64,000 nt of DNA from an uncultured Clostridia bacterium (GCA_946403295.1 CAMIZL010000006.1:1-64000); one strand, 5' to 3'. Positions 49,966-59,337 are shown, counted from the first letter of the stretch. Notes: a model not told the origin generated them from the sequence alone. A program made the numbers and translations.

Positions 49966-51462
49966 TCACTCCGTAATGAGCTCGATCGTCACCGTATTAA
50001 TGGGTTCGTCTCTTAAGCTTCCCCTGTAATACTTCGTAGTTATAAGCGCACGGTCCGATCCGCCGATGAGATACGACATCATCTCTTTCACGCTGTTTAT
50101 GGGTGTTCCGTCCATTTCGGTGATGACATCACCTTTCCTCAGTCCGGCATTTGCCGCAGGAGACGACGCCACAACCTCGTTGATATAGATACCGTTCTCA
50201 AGTCCCATGGATTTAAGGACGTCGGCGGGTATATCCTCGGCCCTGATACCGGGACGTACGGGATTTTTGCCGTTAAGAAGGGCTATAAGGATGTCGCGTA
50301 TGCTGTTTATGGCCACGCACGTGGTGATCCTGTCCTCCTCGTTCGCTTCCGCATAATGGGATATGATCCCTATCATCTCTCCCGACATATTTACAATGAC
50401 TGCATCCGAACCCGAATGGTACGGAAGCCCCGTCGTAAACACATCGAGCACGCCGTCCTGTACATAAGATATCCTGCCCGTTGAAGATACGAAGCTGTAT
50501 GCCATAGAGCCGGAATAACCGTCGGGCATACCCGCTGCCATGATCGAATCTCCGACAGCGACGGAAGATGAATCACCGATGCATATGCATCGAAGCGATG
50601 CTTTTTCCTGCGGTGTGATCTTATCGAGTTCGACAGCGACTATGGCAAGATCGAGAACGGGATCGTTGATGAACACGCTGCCTTCAACATTGTGGCCGTC
50701 CGGAAGGATGACTTCTATCCTGTCCGCCGTTTCTGTCTTGGCATTTGATGTCATAACGAGAAGCTCGACACCGTTTTCTCCGAGGATGACTCCCGTTCCG
50801 TCCACGTGTGTTTCGATATTTTCGTCAAGCCAGTTGATACCGCTGCTGAACGATCTTACGGTAACAATACTCTCGGAGGTTGAAGAATAGAGTTCCTTGA
50901 GGCCTCCGACTATTCCGTTATAATCATCCATCGGGGTGGTTGCGGCTGCTTCCTGCCCCTCGGGATCGTCTCCCTTTTCTTCGGGAGTCGGTGTCAGCGG
51001 AACAACAGTCTGTCCGCCTTCATGACCCGGATCCGCGGCTTCCCCTCCGGAACCATCCGGCTGTCCCGTCGTTTGAGGCGGTATCTCCTCGGGCGTGGGC
51101 GAAGGCGTCGGCGAGAGCATCGCGGGCGTCATCACCGGTTCGATCGAAGGCGACGGTTCGTTGACAACGGACGGACTGATCCTTCCCTCGTCAGGTCCCA
51201 CGGAAAGGCTGACAACATTCCTCGAAGGACTGTCAACCGGCGCGGTCGTCGGTTTGTCTTCCACTCCGAGCATCTTTTTGACCGGTTCCTCGGATACCTC
51301 AAAGACGATCCTCGAAACAAATCCGATGATCAGCGCGGCAATAAGTGCCAACCCGCACACCTCGAGAACCTTCTTGATCTTCCTTCTGGTCTTGGGTTTG
51401 ATCTTTTCGGTGATAAAACTCTTTTCCTGATCCTGATTCTTATCGATATTGTTGTTATCCAT
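49966..51462 (-). CDS. HtrA/DegP-like membrane protein without catalytic histidine
   Basis: 498 residues: cytosolic basic N-terminus (1-33), one membrane helix (about 35-53), and a long Pro/Thr/Ser/Glu-rich stalk (60-190). A trypsin-like domain (about 190-390) and a C-terminal PDZ domain (about 400-490, with ASSPAANAGLRKGDVITEMDGTPI) follow. Aligned to HtrA, the catalytic His position (TNNHVVEGAD) reads TSNAKTETAD. The Asp remains in DPVLDLAI, and the Ser region reads HSGSDAVIVN in place of GNSGGPLVN. Likely proteolytically inactive, perhaps a sensor or scaffold. Third gene after a response regulator and kinase, so probably part of that envelope-stress pathway. Confidence 0.85.
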   Translation of the reverse strand: MDNNNIDKNQDQEKSFITEKIKPKTRRKIKKVLEVCGLALIAALIIGFVSRIVFEVSEEPVKKMLGVEDKPTTAPVDSPSRNVVSLSVGPDEGRISPSVVNEPSPSIEPVMTPAMLSPTPSPTPEEIPPQTTGQPDGSGGEAADPGHEGGQTVVPLTPTPEEKGDDPEGQEAAATTPMDDYNGIVGGLKELYSSTSESIVTVRSFSSGINWLDENIETHVDGTGVILGENGVELLVMTSNAKTETADRIEVILPDGHNVEGSVFINDPVLDLAIVAVELDKITPQEKASLRCICIGDSSSVAVGDSIMAAGMPDGYSGSMAYSFVSSTGRISYVQDGVLDVFTTGLPYHSGSDAVIVNMSGEMIGIISHYAEANEEDRITTCVAINSIRDILIALLNGKNPVRPGIRAEDIPADVLKSMGLENGIYINEVVASSPAANAGLRKGDVITEMDGTPINSVKEMMSYLIGGSDRALITTKYYRGSLRDEPINTVTIELITE

Positions 51463-51484
51463 GCTCTTTCCCCTAAACTGCTCA

Positions 51485-52876
51485 TCAACCCGAAATAGGC
51501 AGTGTAAAAGTGAATTCGGTACCTACTCCCTCGGTACTTATAACATTGATATTCTCATCGTGGGCCGCAATGATCTCTTTTACGATCGATAAGCCCAGCC
51601 CGGTTCCTTTTTTGTCTTTACCTCTCGAGGAATCCTGCTTATAAAACCGTTCCCAGATTCGTTTTATGTTCTCCCTGCTGATCCCCTCTCCGTGATCTCT
51701 GACATGAATGAACGCCTTTGTACCCTTTTCTTCCGTTTCTATCTCTATGACCGATTGAGGTCTTGAGAATTTGATCGCATTGTCGATCAGATTATAAAGG
51801 ACCTGCTGGATCCTGCCGAGGTCCGCATCGACAAATGTACTCTTCGAAGCGAACGAAAGCTCAATGCTGATCTTCTTTTTCAGACACGTGACTTCAAAGG
51901 AGGCCGCCGTGTTCTTGATCGATTCGTTTATATCAAAGCTCGTGACGTCGAGCATCAGGCCGCGAGCATCGATCTTGTTCAGATCAAGAAGATCGGAAGT
52001 CAGCTTCGAAAGCCTGTCGGTCTCGAAGAGGATGACATCGAGGTACTTGTTTCTTGCCTCCTCGGGAACCGTTCCGTCTTTGATGGCCTCCGCATATCCT
52101 TTTATGGAAGTGAGCGGCGACCTGAAATCATGCGAAACATTTGCGACAAATTTCTTTTGATAATCATCAACCTGCTTTATCTGACTGACCATGTAGTTGA
52201 TCGCCTCGGTCAGGTCGTTGTATTCGTCATGCGTCTTGCACTTGAGCGTATAGGAATAATTCCCTTTCGCGTATTCGAGGGCCGCCTTTCGTATCTTTCT
52301 CGTGGGATAAGCGGCTATGATGTATATGACGAAGTACGATATCGCCATGAACACGCATATGATCAGCAATTCGAGGTTTATCGTGTTCATGCGGTCCGTG
52401 ACCGCCTGCCGTATCTCTCTGTCGGGCACCAGAACACACACATATGCTTTTACGGAGTAGTTGTACATGACGGGTGCCGTAACGGCGAGCATCTTCTCGT
52501 CGAGTATGTCATCGATCATGACGTTGTCATGGATCGTGTTGTAGACAAATTCCGGGTCGATCATTCCGAGATCTATGACAGTCGAACTTTGCGAGTCGAC
52601 GACCACCTTGTTCTTGCTGTTTATGATCCAGATCCTCTGCCCGATTATGTCTCCGAGCATCCTGACCTGATCGCGCATCTGGCGGAGCGTATATTTTGAA
52701 TCATAAAACTTGACGATATATCCGTCCGCAAGTCCTGTGGCACATTCCGAAAGTTCACTTTTGCGGTCCTCAAATATCCTGTTACTCACCGCATCTTCCA
52801 GAAATGTATTGGCGCACAGGAAGAGCACGAAAACCGTCAATGTATAGCATATGATGATTTTTACCGGTATCTTCAT
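51485..52876 (-). CDS. Sensor histidine kinase with extracellular domain and HAMP
   Basis: 463 residues. Helix 1 about 5-25, a roughly 135-residue outside domain with a PAS/Cache-like look, helix 2 about 165-190, HAMP, then H-box NVSHDFRSPLTSIKGYAEAI, N-box NLIDNAIKFSRPQ, G-boxes DHGEGIS and GTGLGLSIVKEI. Follows its response regulator by 53 bases. PhoR/WalK-like group; the ligand is unknown. Confidence 0.93.
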   Translation of the reverse strand: MKIPVKIIICYTLTVFVLFLCANTFLEDAVSNRIFEDRKSELSECATGLADGYIVKFYDSKYTLRQMRDQVRMLGDIIGQRIWIINSKNKVVVDSQSSTVIDLGMIDPEFVYNTIHDNVMIDDILDEKMLAVTAPVMYNYSVKAYVCVLVPDREIRQAVTDRMNTINLELLIICVFMAISYFVIYIIAAYPTRKIRKAALEYAKGNYSYTLKCKTHDEYNDLTEAINYMVSQIKQVDDYQKKFVANVSHDFRSPLTSIKGYAEAIKDGTVPEEARNKYLDVILFETDRLSKLTSDLLDLNKIDARGLMLDVTSFDINESIKNTAASFEVTCLKKKISIELSFASKSTFVDADLGRIQQVLYNLIDNAIKFSRPQSVIEIETEEKGTKAFIHVRDHGEGISRENIKRIWERFYKQDSSRGKDKKGTGLGLSIVKEIIAAHDENINVISTEGVGTEFTFTLPISG

Positions 52877-52929
52877 AGAAATCCCCGTTTCTTACATGAC
52901 TTCCGCTCAAATGCCTGACTGCCGCGGGA

Positions 52930-53637
52930 TCATCTCCCGACTTCAAATTTGTAACCCACGCCCCAGACCGTGGAGATCCTCCACTCCCCGGCATCGGGAA
53001 GCTTTTCCCTGAGCCTTTTGATATGGACGTCAACCGTTCTCGTATCGCCGATGTATTCGTAGCCCCAGATCTGCTCAAGCAACTGCTCTCTCGTAAACAC
53101 GCGGTTGGGCGATGTTGCGAGGAAATAAAGCAGTTCGAGCTCCTTCGGCGGCATATCGACGGCCGCGCCTTTATACCTGCATGTATAATCCGAAAGGCTT
53201 ACCGTAAGATCCGTATACGAAACCGACTGCTTGTCGCCTTCATTTTTCCCGGGCAACCCGAATCCCACGGGATTACGCCTGAGGACCGCCTTGACCCTCG
53301 CCACAAGCTCCTTGGAATCAAAAGGTTTTACCATATAATCGTCCGATCCGATCTCAAGGCCGAGGACCCTGTCAAAAGTCTCTCCCTTGGCGGAAAGCAT
53401 GATTATGGGCACGGCCGAGGTCTGCCTTATCCTTCTGCACACCTCGTATCCGTCGATCCCGGGAAGCATTATATCAAGGATGATCAGGTCGGGACCAAAT
53501 TGCGCGAACATGCTTATCGCTTCCTCTCCGTCCGATGCGATGGCCGTTTCGTAACGTTCCTTCGTAAGGTACAGAGAGATCAGCTCAGCGATGTTGTTGT
53601 CATCATCCACGATCAGGATCTTCTTTGCATTCTCCAT
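52930..53637 (-). CDS. OmpR-family response regulator
   Basis: 235 residues. Receiver DDD, phosphoacceptor LIILDIMLPGIDGYE, MLSAKGETFD, YMVKPFDSKEL, winged helix ending RISTVWGVGYKFEVG. Pairs with the following kinase. Lies three bases after mutS2. Confidence 0.94.
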   Translation of the reverse strand: MENAKKILIVDDDNNIAELISLYLTKERYETAIASDGEEAISMFAQFGPDLIILDIMLPGIDGYEVCRRIRQTSAVPIIMLSAKGETFDRVLGLEIGSDDYMVKPFDSKELVARVKAVLRRNPVGFGLPGKNEGDKQSVSYTDLTVSLSDYTCRYKGAAVDMPPKELELLYFLATSPNRVFTREQLLEQIWGYEYIGDTRTVDVHIKRLREKLPDAGEWRISTVWGVGYKFEVGR

Positions 53638-53640
53638 AGA

Positions 53641-56010
53641 TTACCTCTTAAATTCTACAATCGTTACTCCCCTGTCACCCTCATGGAACGTGCCGAACCG
53701 ATACGATTCAACGTATCTGAGTCTCTTTAAGAGACCGTGCACGGCATCTTTGAGGGCTCCGGTACCTCTTCCGTGAATTACGGATACATTCTGAAGACCG
53801 GCAAGATAAGCGTCGTCGAGATATTTCTCGACAACGGGCAGCGCCTCGTCGACCCTCATTCCTATAACATTGACAGACATTCCGACGTCATATGCTTTCC
53901 GGATCTTGATTGCCCCGACTCCCGTCTTTTCCTTCTTTTCGGGCTCGGAAACGGTTTCTGCGGCTTCGAGATCACTTATATTGACCGTCGTACGCATTGC
54001 TCCCATCGAAACGGTAACATCTCCCTTTCTGTCGGGGAGAGCGGCGATCTTTCCGTCAACATTGAGCGAAACTATATGCACGCTGTCGCCGATCTTCAGA
54101 CTCGCGGGATCGGTGATCGGTGTTCCGGGTTTCTTCGACAGATTCTTCTTCTTTCTGCCCGCACCCGAAAGCTTGTCGCGAAGAGCGCCGCGCTCTTCCT
54201 CGAGCTCTCTCATGTTACCGCCGGATGCGGCAAGCTTGTTGATCTTTCTGATCGTGGCATCGGCAAATTCCTTGGCGTCTCTCAGGATCCTTTCGGCTTC
54301 CTCACGGGCGTTTTCGATCATCCTCTCTCTCGTGGCGTCAAGCTTCTCGTTTTTCTGTTCGAGTCGCTCCCTGAGCCTTTCGGCCTCTCCGAGCGCTTCG
54401 GATGCCTTTTCGTTCTTCTGTTCATATTCGAGACGACTCGCCGAAAGACCTTCAATAACGTCATCGAGGCTTTTCTCCTTCTGGGTCATATACCCGCGGG
54501 CTCTCGTGATCAGTTCTTCGGGAAGTCCGAGTTTTCCGGAGATCGCGAACGCGTTACTTCTTCCGGGAACTCCGATAAGCAATTTATATGTGGGCGAAAG
54601 CGTTGCCACATCAAATTCACAGCATGCATTGCATACGCCTTTGGTTGTGAGCGCATATGCCTTAAGCTCGGCATAATGCGTCGTGGCCATAACGTGGATC
54701 CCCCTCTCGTGCAGATCCGAGAGTATCGCTCTTGCAAGCGCCGCGCCTTCGGTGGGATCGGTTCCGGCACCGAGCTCGTCGAAGAGCACAAGCGAACCTT
54801 CGTCCGCCTCCTTAAGGATAGAGACGGTATTTGTCATATGCGAAGAAAATGTCGAAAGACTTTGCTCTATGCTCTGCTCATCGCCGATATCGGCAAATAC
54901 ATTGTCAAAAACGGACAGCTTTGATCCGTCAAACGCGGGGATGTGAAGTCCGGACTGCCCCATAAGCGTAAAGAGGCCGACCGTTTTGAGGGATACCGTC
55001 TTGCCGCCCGTGTTGGGTCCCGTGATCACGAGCATTGTGAATTCTCCGCCGAGTCGGATGTCTATCGGGACAACTTTCGCGGGGTCGATAAGGGGATGGC
55101 GGCCTTTTCTGATGTCGATCACGCCCTCCGTGTTGAATACGGGGCGCGATGCTTTCATACTCTTTGCGAGCATCGCACGCGCAAAGATCACGTCAAAGGC
55201 GGTAACCGTCTCCATATCGTATTCAAGCGCGGGAATATGCGGAACAAGCATCTCGGAGAGCGATTTTAAGACTTTTTTGATCTCCTCCTGCTCTTTTCCG
55301 GCAAGTTCTCTGAGTTCGTTGTTGAGCGTTACGACCGCGAGAGGCTCAATGAATGTTGTGGATCCCTTGGAGCTTTGGTCGTGAACCATGCCGGGGAAAC
55401 GGTTTTTGTATTCGCTCTTGACGGGAATACAGTACCTGCCGTCCCTCATGGTGATTATATTGTCCTGAAGATACGACTTATTGTCCGAGGAGCTTACGAT
55501 GCTCGCGAGCTGGTCGCGTATCTTTTCGTTTGTAAGGCGAATGCTGCGTCTGACGTTTTTAAGGCCGGGCGAAGCATCGTCGGCGATCTCCTCTTCGGAG
55601 ATTATGCATCTTTCGATCTCGTTTGCCGCTCCCGTGAGCGGTTCAAGCATACGGAAACGCTCCGAAAGCGAATCGTTTCTCTCTTCTCCCGCCCCATAAT
55701 CGCGGATCTTTTTTACCGCCGTAAGAAGCGAACTCACATGCAGCAGTTCTCCCGCCGAAAGTCCCGCTTCCATATCAAGTCTTTTTACAGATGCCCGGAT
55801 ATCATGGATCCCGGAAAAAGAAAGGCTCCCGTGGGCATAGATCCGTGAGAGCGCGTCCTGCGTCTCTTCCTGCAGACGCTCAATCTCATCGAGATCGGTG
55901 AGAGGCATGGTCTCTCTGCATCTTTCTTTGCCGCACGCGGAACCCGCACAATTCGACAATCTTTCGATCATCTTGTGATATTCAAGTGTTCTTAGTGTTT
56001 TTTCTTTCAT
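53641..56010 (-). CDS. mutS2: MutS2 (RqcU) ribosome-rescue ATPase/nuclease
   Basis: 789 residues: core and clamp (1-300), ATPase domain with Walker A GPNTGGKTVSLKT and Walker B LVLFDELGAGTDPTEGAAL, then a coiled coil (about 510-620, Glu/Lys/Arg-rich). A KOW-like stretch and a C-terminal Smr domain (DEALPVVEKYLDDAYLAGLQNVSVIHGRGTGALKDAV) follow. In Bacillus MutS2 splits collided ribosomes for quality control. The Smr motif HGRGTG is intact. ATG overlaps the trmL stop by four bases. Confidence 0.95.
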   Translation of the reverse strand: MKEKTLRTLEYHKMIERLSNCAGSACGKERCRETMPLTDLDEIERLQEETQDALSRIYAHGSLSFSGIHDIRASVKRLDMEAGLSAGELLHVSSLLTAVKKIRDYGAGEERNDSLSERFRMLEPLTGAANEIERCIISEEEIADDASPGLKNVRRSIRLTNEKIRDQLASIVSSSDNKSYLQDNIITMRDGRYCIPVKSEYKNRFPGMVHDQSSKGSTTFIEPLAVVTLNNELRELAGKEQEEIKKVLKSLSEMLVPHIPALEYDMETVTAFDVIFARAMLAKSMKASRPVFNTEGVIDIRKGRHPLIDPAKVVPIDIRLGGEFTMLVITGPNTGGKTVSLKTVGLFTLMGQSGLHIPAFDGSKLSVFDNVFADIGDEQSIEQSLSTFSSHMTNTVSILKEADEGSLVLFDELGAGTDPTEGAALARAILSDLHERGIHVMATTHYAELKAYALTTKGVCNACCEFDVATLSPTYKLLIGVPGRSNAFAISGKLGLPEELITRARGYMTQKEKSLDDVIEGLSASRLEYEQKNEKASEALGEAERLRERLEQKNEKLDATRERMIENAREEAERILRDAKEFADATIRKINKLAASGGNMRELEEERGALRDKLSGAGRKKKNLSKKPGTPITDPASLKIGDSVHIVSLNVDGKIAALPDRKGDVTVSMGAMRTTVNISDLEAAETVSEPEKKEKTGVGAIKIRKAYDVGMSVNVIGMRVDEALPVVEKYLDDAYLAGLQNVSVIHGRGTGALKDAVHGLLKRLRYVESYRFGTFHEGDRGVTIVEFKR

Positions 56011-56513
56011 TGTTCTTTATCGCCGGGCCAGCACAGATGATGCAGATGTCCGACCGGATTTAGGCCCGTAAAGTTATTCTGTCTGAGTGCTTCATACAGA
56101 ACCACCGCCACCGAATTACCGAGATTCAGGGATCTTATATCCCCGAGCATCGGTATCCTGATACAGCTGTCGGGGTGAGCGACCAGGATCTCTTCCGGGA
56201 TACCCTTGCTCTCCTTGCCGAACATTATATAATCATCGGGACCAAACGAGGCTTCCGTGTACATCTTCTGCCCTTTGGTTGTTGCATAGTGCATCACCGC
56301 ACCGCCGTTTTTGTTGCAAAAATCTTCGTAGTTCTCATAAACATGCAGGTCGATCAGCTTCCAGTAATCCATTCCGGCCCTTCTCAGATGCTTCTCGTCA
56401 AGTTCGAAGCCGAGGGGCTTGATAAGATGAAGCGAGCTGCCGGTCGCCACGCATGTTCTTCCGATATTACCGGTATTTGCGGGTATCTCGGGTTCAAGTA
56501 AAACTATGTTCAT
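56007..56513 (-). CDS. trmL: tRNA (cytidine/uridine-34 2'-O)-methyltransferase TrmL
   Basis: SPOUT enzyme that methylates the wobble base ribose of tRNA-Leu. 168 residues. MNIVLLEPEIPANTGNIGRTC at the N-terminus and the trefoil-knot motifs IMFGKESKGIP and IRIPMLGDIRSLNLGNSVAVVLYEALRQ. Three bases after cheX, overlapping mutS2. Confidence 0.95.
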   Translation of the reverse strand: MNIVLLEPEIPANTGNIGRTCVATGSSLHLIKPLGFELDEKHLRRAGMDYWKLIDLHVYENYEDFCNKNGGAVMHYATTKGQKMYTEASFGPDDYIMFGKESKGIPEEILVAHPDSCIRIPMLGDIRSLNLGNSVAVVLYEALRQNNFTGLNPVGHLHHLCWPGDKEQ

Positions 56514-56516
56514 TTC

Positions 56517-56993
56517 TCAATCGTCACCCTTGATCGCAATGTTGATATCAAATAATCTCGCGCCGTCCTTGAGGATCGGGATCTTGATATTTGCCGCATA
56601 ATTGGCGTTAAATACCACATTTCCGGTACATATCGTGGGAGGAGTGATGTCAATGGCCTTTCCCGCTACGGAATAAAGTGTCGCGGAATTGCCGAGGATC
56701 ATGTTGCAAAGCTCGCAAATGGCACTCTGGGCGAGCTCGTCAAGCGACTCCACAGGCATCATGCACATGGCCGAAGCGATCTCTTTTCCTCCGTCAACCG
56801 GGAAATCGATGATGGCCTGTCCCTTCATCTCACCGGTGATACCCATAAGGATCAGAAATTCATCATCCGTGAAGCTTGCCGTTGCAAGCGAGGGCTTACC
56901 TATTGAAACATCAAGACGGCATGCGTCTCTGACTACCGTAACGGTAGCTTTAAGGATCGGGTTGATATAATCAACGTTGATAGTAGCTGCCAC
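56517..56993 (-). CDS. cheX: CheX-like chemotaxis phosphatase
   Basis: 158 residues. NPILKATVTVVRD start, the conserved DELAQSAICELCNMILGNSATLYS helix that in CheX carries the Glu/Asn pair (ExxN) which dephosphorylates CheY-P, and the C-terminal beta-sheet INIAIKG. No flagellar or other chemotaxis genes are in the window, so it may serve another receiver. In operon between an aminotransferase and trmL. Confidence 0.85.
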   Translation of the reverse strand: MAATINVDYINPILKATVTVVRDACRLDVSIGKPSLATASFTDDEFLILMGITGEMKGQAIIDFPVDGGKEIASAMCMMPVESLDELAQSAICELCNMILGNSATLYSVAGKAIDITPPTICTGNVVFNANYAANIKIPILKDGARLFDINIAIKGDD

Positions 56994-57027
56994 GTGAATC
57001 CTCCTTGTCCGTTTATGAATCTGGTTG

Positions 57028-58191
57028 TCATTGTCTGTGCGCGTTCACGAATCTTTCGATCCTCTCGAGAGCCTTCTTCAAGTTATCAATGGAATATGCG
57101 TAGGAGATGCGAAGGAAGCCTTCTCCGCAATCACCGAACGCGGTCCCGGGTACAACTGCGACCTTTTCCTCCATGAGGAGCTTCGTCGCGAACTCTTCGC
57201 TTGTCATTCCGAGGCTCTTGATGCAGGGGAACACGTAGAAAGCTCCCCTTGCCTCAAAGCACGAAAGACCCATACGTCTGAACTCATGGAGCAGGAAACG
57301 ACGTCTTCCGTCATATGCCTCACACATCATCTCAACATCGGGGTCGCCGTTAACGAGCGCCTCTATAGCAGCGTACTGCGAAGTTGAGGGGGCGCACATG
57401 ATGGCGAACTGGTGGAGCTTCAGGATCTGCTTTATGATCACTTCGGGACCTACGGCATAGCCGAGTCTCCAGCCTGTCATGGCATATGCTTTGGAGAAAC
57501 CGTTTATAACGACGGTCCTCTCCTTCATGCCCGGGAACGAAGCGATCGAAACATGCTTTTCGCCGTATGTGAGTTCCGCATATATCTCATCGGAGATAAC
57601 GAAGATGTCCTTCTCGATGATAACATCCACTATATCAGCCAGTTCTTCCCGCGACATGACCGAACCCGTAGGGTTGTTGGGGAAGGGAAGGATGAGGATC
57701 TTGGTCTTGTCGGTGATGGCGTCAAGAAGCTCCTGCTTTGTGAGCTTAAATTCATCCTCTTCCTTAAGCTCCACGATCACGGGCTTACCGCCTGCCATGA
57801 TCACACAGGGCTCGTAGGAAACGTAGCTGGGCTGGGGAAGGATAACCTCGTCACCTTCCTCGAGCATTACACGGAGTGCCATATCGATGGCTTCACTTCC
57901 TCCGATGGTGACCAAGGTCTCTTTCAATGGGTCGTAATCAAGATCGAACCTTCTCTTAAGGTACCTGCAGATCTCGACTCTGAGTTCCTTAATACCTGCA
58001 TTGGAGCTGTAATGCGTCTTTCCTTTTTCAAGTGAATAGATGCCTTCCTCCCTGATGTGCCAGGGAGTTTCAAAATCGGGTTCGCCCACGCCGAGTGAGA
58101 TGGCATCCTTCATCTCGCTTACAACGTCAAAGAATTTTCTTATTCCCGAGGGCTTGATCCCTACGATCTTATTATTTAATGGGTTTCTCAT
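57028..58191 (-). CDS. Class I/II PLP aminotransferase
   Basis: 387 residues, fold-type I aspartate/aromatic aminotransferase group (PatA/AspC-like). NPTGSVM, VISDEIYAELTYG, the PLP lysine in INGFSKAYAMTGWRLGYA and the carboxylate-binding R in FLRISYAYS. Starts within the stop of the lrp gene, so the Lrp-family regulator probably controls it in response to an amino acid. Exact substrate is not determined. Confidence 0.93.
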   Translation of the reverse strand: MRNPLNNKIVGIKPSGIRKFFDVVSEMKDAISLGVGEPDFETPWHIREEGIYSLEKGKTHYSSNAGIKELRVEICRYLKRRFDLDYDPLKETLVTIGGSEAIDMALRVMLEEGDEVILPQPSYVSYEPCVIMAGGKPVIVELKEEDEFKLTKQELLDAITDKTKILILPFPNNPTGSVMSREELADIVDVIIEKDIFVISDEIYAELTYGEKHVSIASFPGMKERTVVINGFSKAYAMTGWRLGYAVGPEVIIKQILKLHQFAIMCAPSTSQYAAIEALVNGDPDVEMMCEAYDGRRRFLLHEFRRMGLSCFEARGAFYVFPCIKSLGMTSEEFATKLLMEEKVAVVPGTAFGDCGEGFLRISYAYSIDNLKKALERIERFVNAHRQ

Positions 58192-58670
58192 GGTGAAACA
58201 ATCATCCTCTCATCCTGTTCGTCATTCTGCATGACGATTCCGTTCTCTTTATATCTTTTGAGCACGAAATGGGTGGCCGTGCTGAGTATGGCTTCCATCG
58301 GTGCAAGCTTCTCCGAAACGAATCCCGCGACTTCCTTCATACTCTTACCACGGATGATGACCGTAAGGTCAAATCCGCCCGACATGAGATAAACAGTCTC
58401 CACTTCATCAAATTTAAAGATACGCTCCGCGATCCTGTCAAAGCCCTGTCCGCGCTGCGGAGTAACCTTGACCTCGATGAGTGCGGTGATCTTGTCAGCC
58501 GAAAGCTTGTCCCAATCGATAAGCGTGGGATATCCGCAAATGATCTTATCGATCTCCATCTCGGCAAGCGCCGCCTCAACCTCCGCGCTTGTTGTCCCGA
58601 GCATGATCGCCAGCTCCTCGGGTGTGATCCTCGAATTCTTCTCTATGATTCTTAAGATTTTTTCTTTCAT
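58188..58670 (-). CDS. Lrp/AsnC-family transcriptional regulator
   Basis: 160 residues. N-terminal winged helix (LRIIEKNSRITPEELAIMLGTTSAEVEAALAEMEIDKIICGY), then an AsnC/RAM ligand-binding domain (ALIEVKVTPQRGQGFDRIAERIFKFDEVETVYLMSGGFDL). Overlaps the neighbours on both sides by four bases, so it is co-translated with the aminotransferase it likely regulates. Confidence 0.93.
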   Translation of the reverse strand: MKEKILRIIEKNSRITPEELAIMLGTTSAEVEAALAEMEIDKIICGYPTLIDWDKLSADKITALIEVKVTPQRGQGFDRIAERIFKFDEVETVYLMSGGFDLTVIIRGKSMKEVAGFVSEKLAPMEAILSTATHFVLKRYKENGIVMQNDEQDERMIVSP

Positions 58671-59170
58671 GATCTTCCTTCCCCGGTCAGATATGATCTT
58701 ATCTCACCGTTTAAAATACATCTGTCGTTGTCGTCCGTGATATATCCGATGACTGCACAGTCAACGCCTTTTTCCCCGAGCATTCCGCAGAGCCGGCCGG
58801 CGTTGTCGGTCACACAGATCACGCATCCCGTGCTGTCGCTTTTTATGGGATCGCGTCCGTCTGCTTCCGCCATTTCTATCGCGAACTGCCTGACAGGGAT
58901 ATCGTCTCTCCTGACCCTGAGGCCTTTTCCGAGTTCCTCCCCCGTTTTCCAAAGGGCATCCGCGAGCGAACCTTCCGTGATCACGTTCATATATGCGCTC
59001 ATCCTGAGTGCTTCCATAAGGACATCCTGATCGGCGAATTCAGCCTGCAAAGCAGAAATTCCGCCCACAAGATAAGATGAAGGATAAGCCCCTGCGAGCT
59101 CCTCCTTCTTGTCCTGCGCGGTTTTGAGCGCCGCGCTCTCCGCTATCCTTCCGATAAGGACGATATCCAT
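58667..59170 (-). CDS. Stand-alone PurM/HypE C-terminal-like domain protein
   Basis: 167 residues. The stretch VITEGSLADALWKTGEELGKGLRVRRDDIPVRQFAIEMAEADGRDPI resembles the C-terminal domain of HypE, ThiL and PurM (AIR synthase-related) proteins. The N-terminal ATP-binding half of that superfamily is absent. The family's usual enzymatic role therefore cannot be assumed; it may bind a metabolite. First gene of the tight chain with lrp, the aminotransferase, cheX, trmL and mutS2. Confidence 0.6.
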   Translation of the reverse strand: MDIVLIGRIAESAALKTAQDKKEELAGAYPSSYLVGGISALQAEFADQDVLMEALRMSAYMNVITEGSLADALWKTGEELGKGLRVRRDDIPVRQFAIEMAEADGRDPIKSDSTGCVICVTDNAGRLCGMLGEKGVDCAVIGYITDDNDRCILNGEIRSYLTGEGRS

Positions 59171-59229
59171 ACATTTCCCCCGTCCGTCTCTTGATGTTTT
59201 TTACAGAATCCAATATACTGAGATAAACA

Positions 59230-59337
59230 TCAAAGATTCGTAATGGCAATAACAAGCGGTGCCACCATGGCAAGAACGATAACAACGCACACGATGACTA
59301 CTAAAGTTCTTCTGGTCTTCTTGTTGTAAAAGCTCAT
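59230..59337 (-). CDS. 35-residue single-helix membrane protein
   Basis: Absent from the ORF track. Reads MSFYNKKTRRTLVVIVCVV...VIAITNL with AAAGGATACAAA before the ATG. Basic residues at the N-terminus, then one long hydrophobic helix (12-33), a classic small membrane protein with N-in topology. It sits upstream of the PurM-C-like gene on the same strand. Function unknown. Confidence 0.65.
   Translation of the reverse strand: MSFYNKKTRRTLVVIVCVVIVLAMVAPLVIAITNL

Noticed and set aside
49966-51462. Active HtrA protease
   Set aside because: Catalytic histidine position reads Ala and the Ser loop is altered, so I call it HtrA-like only.
53737-54924. 395-residue plus-strand ORF opposite mutS2
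   Set aside because: Shadow of MutS2; composition looks like reverse-translated codons and it has no motifs.
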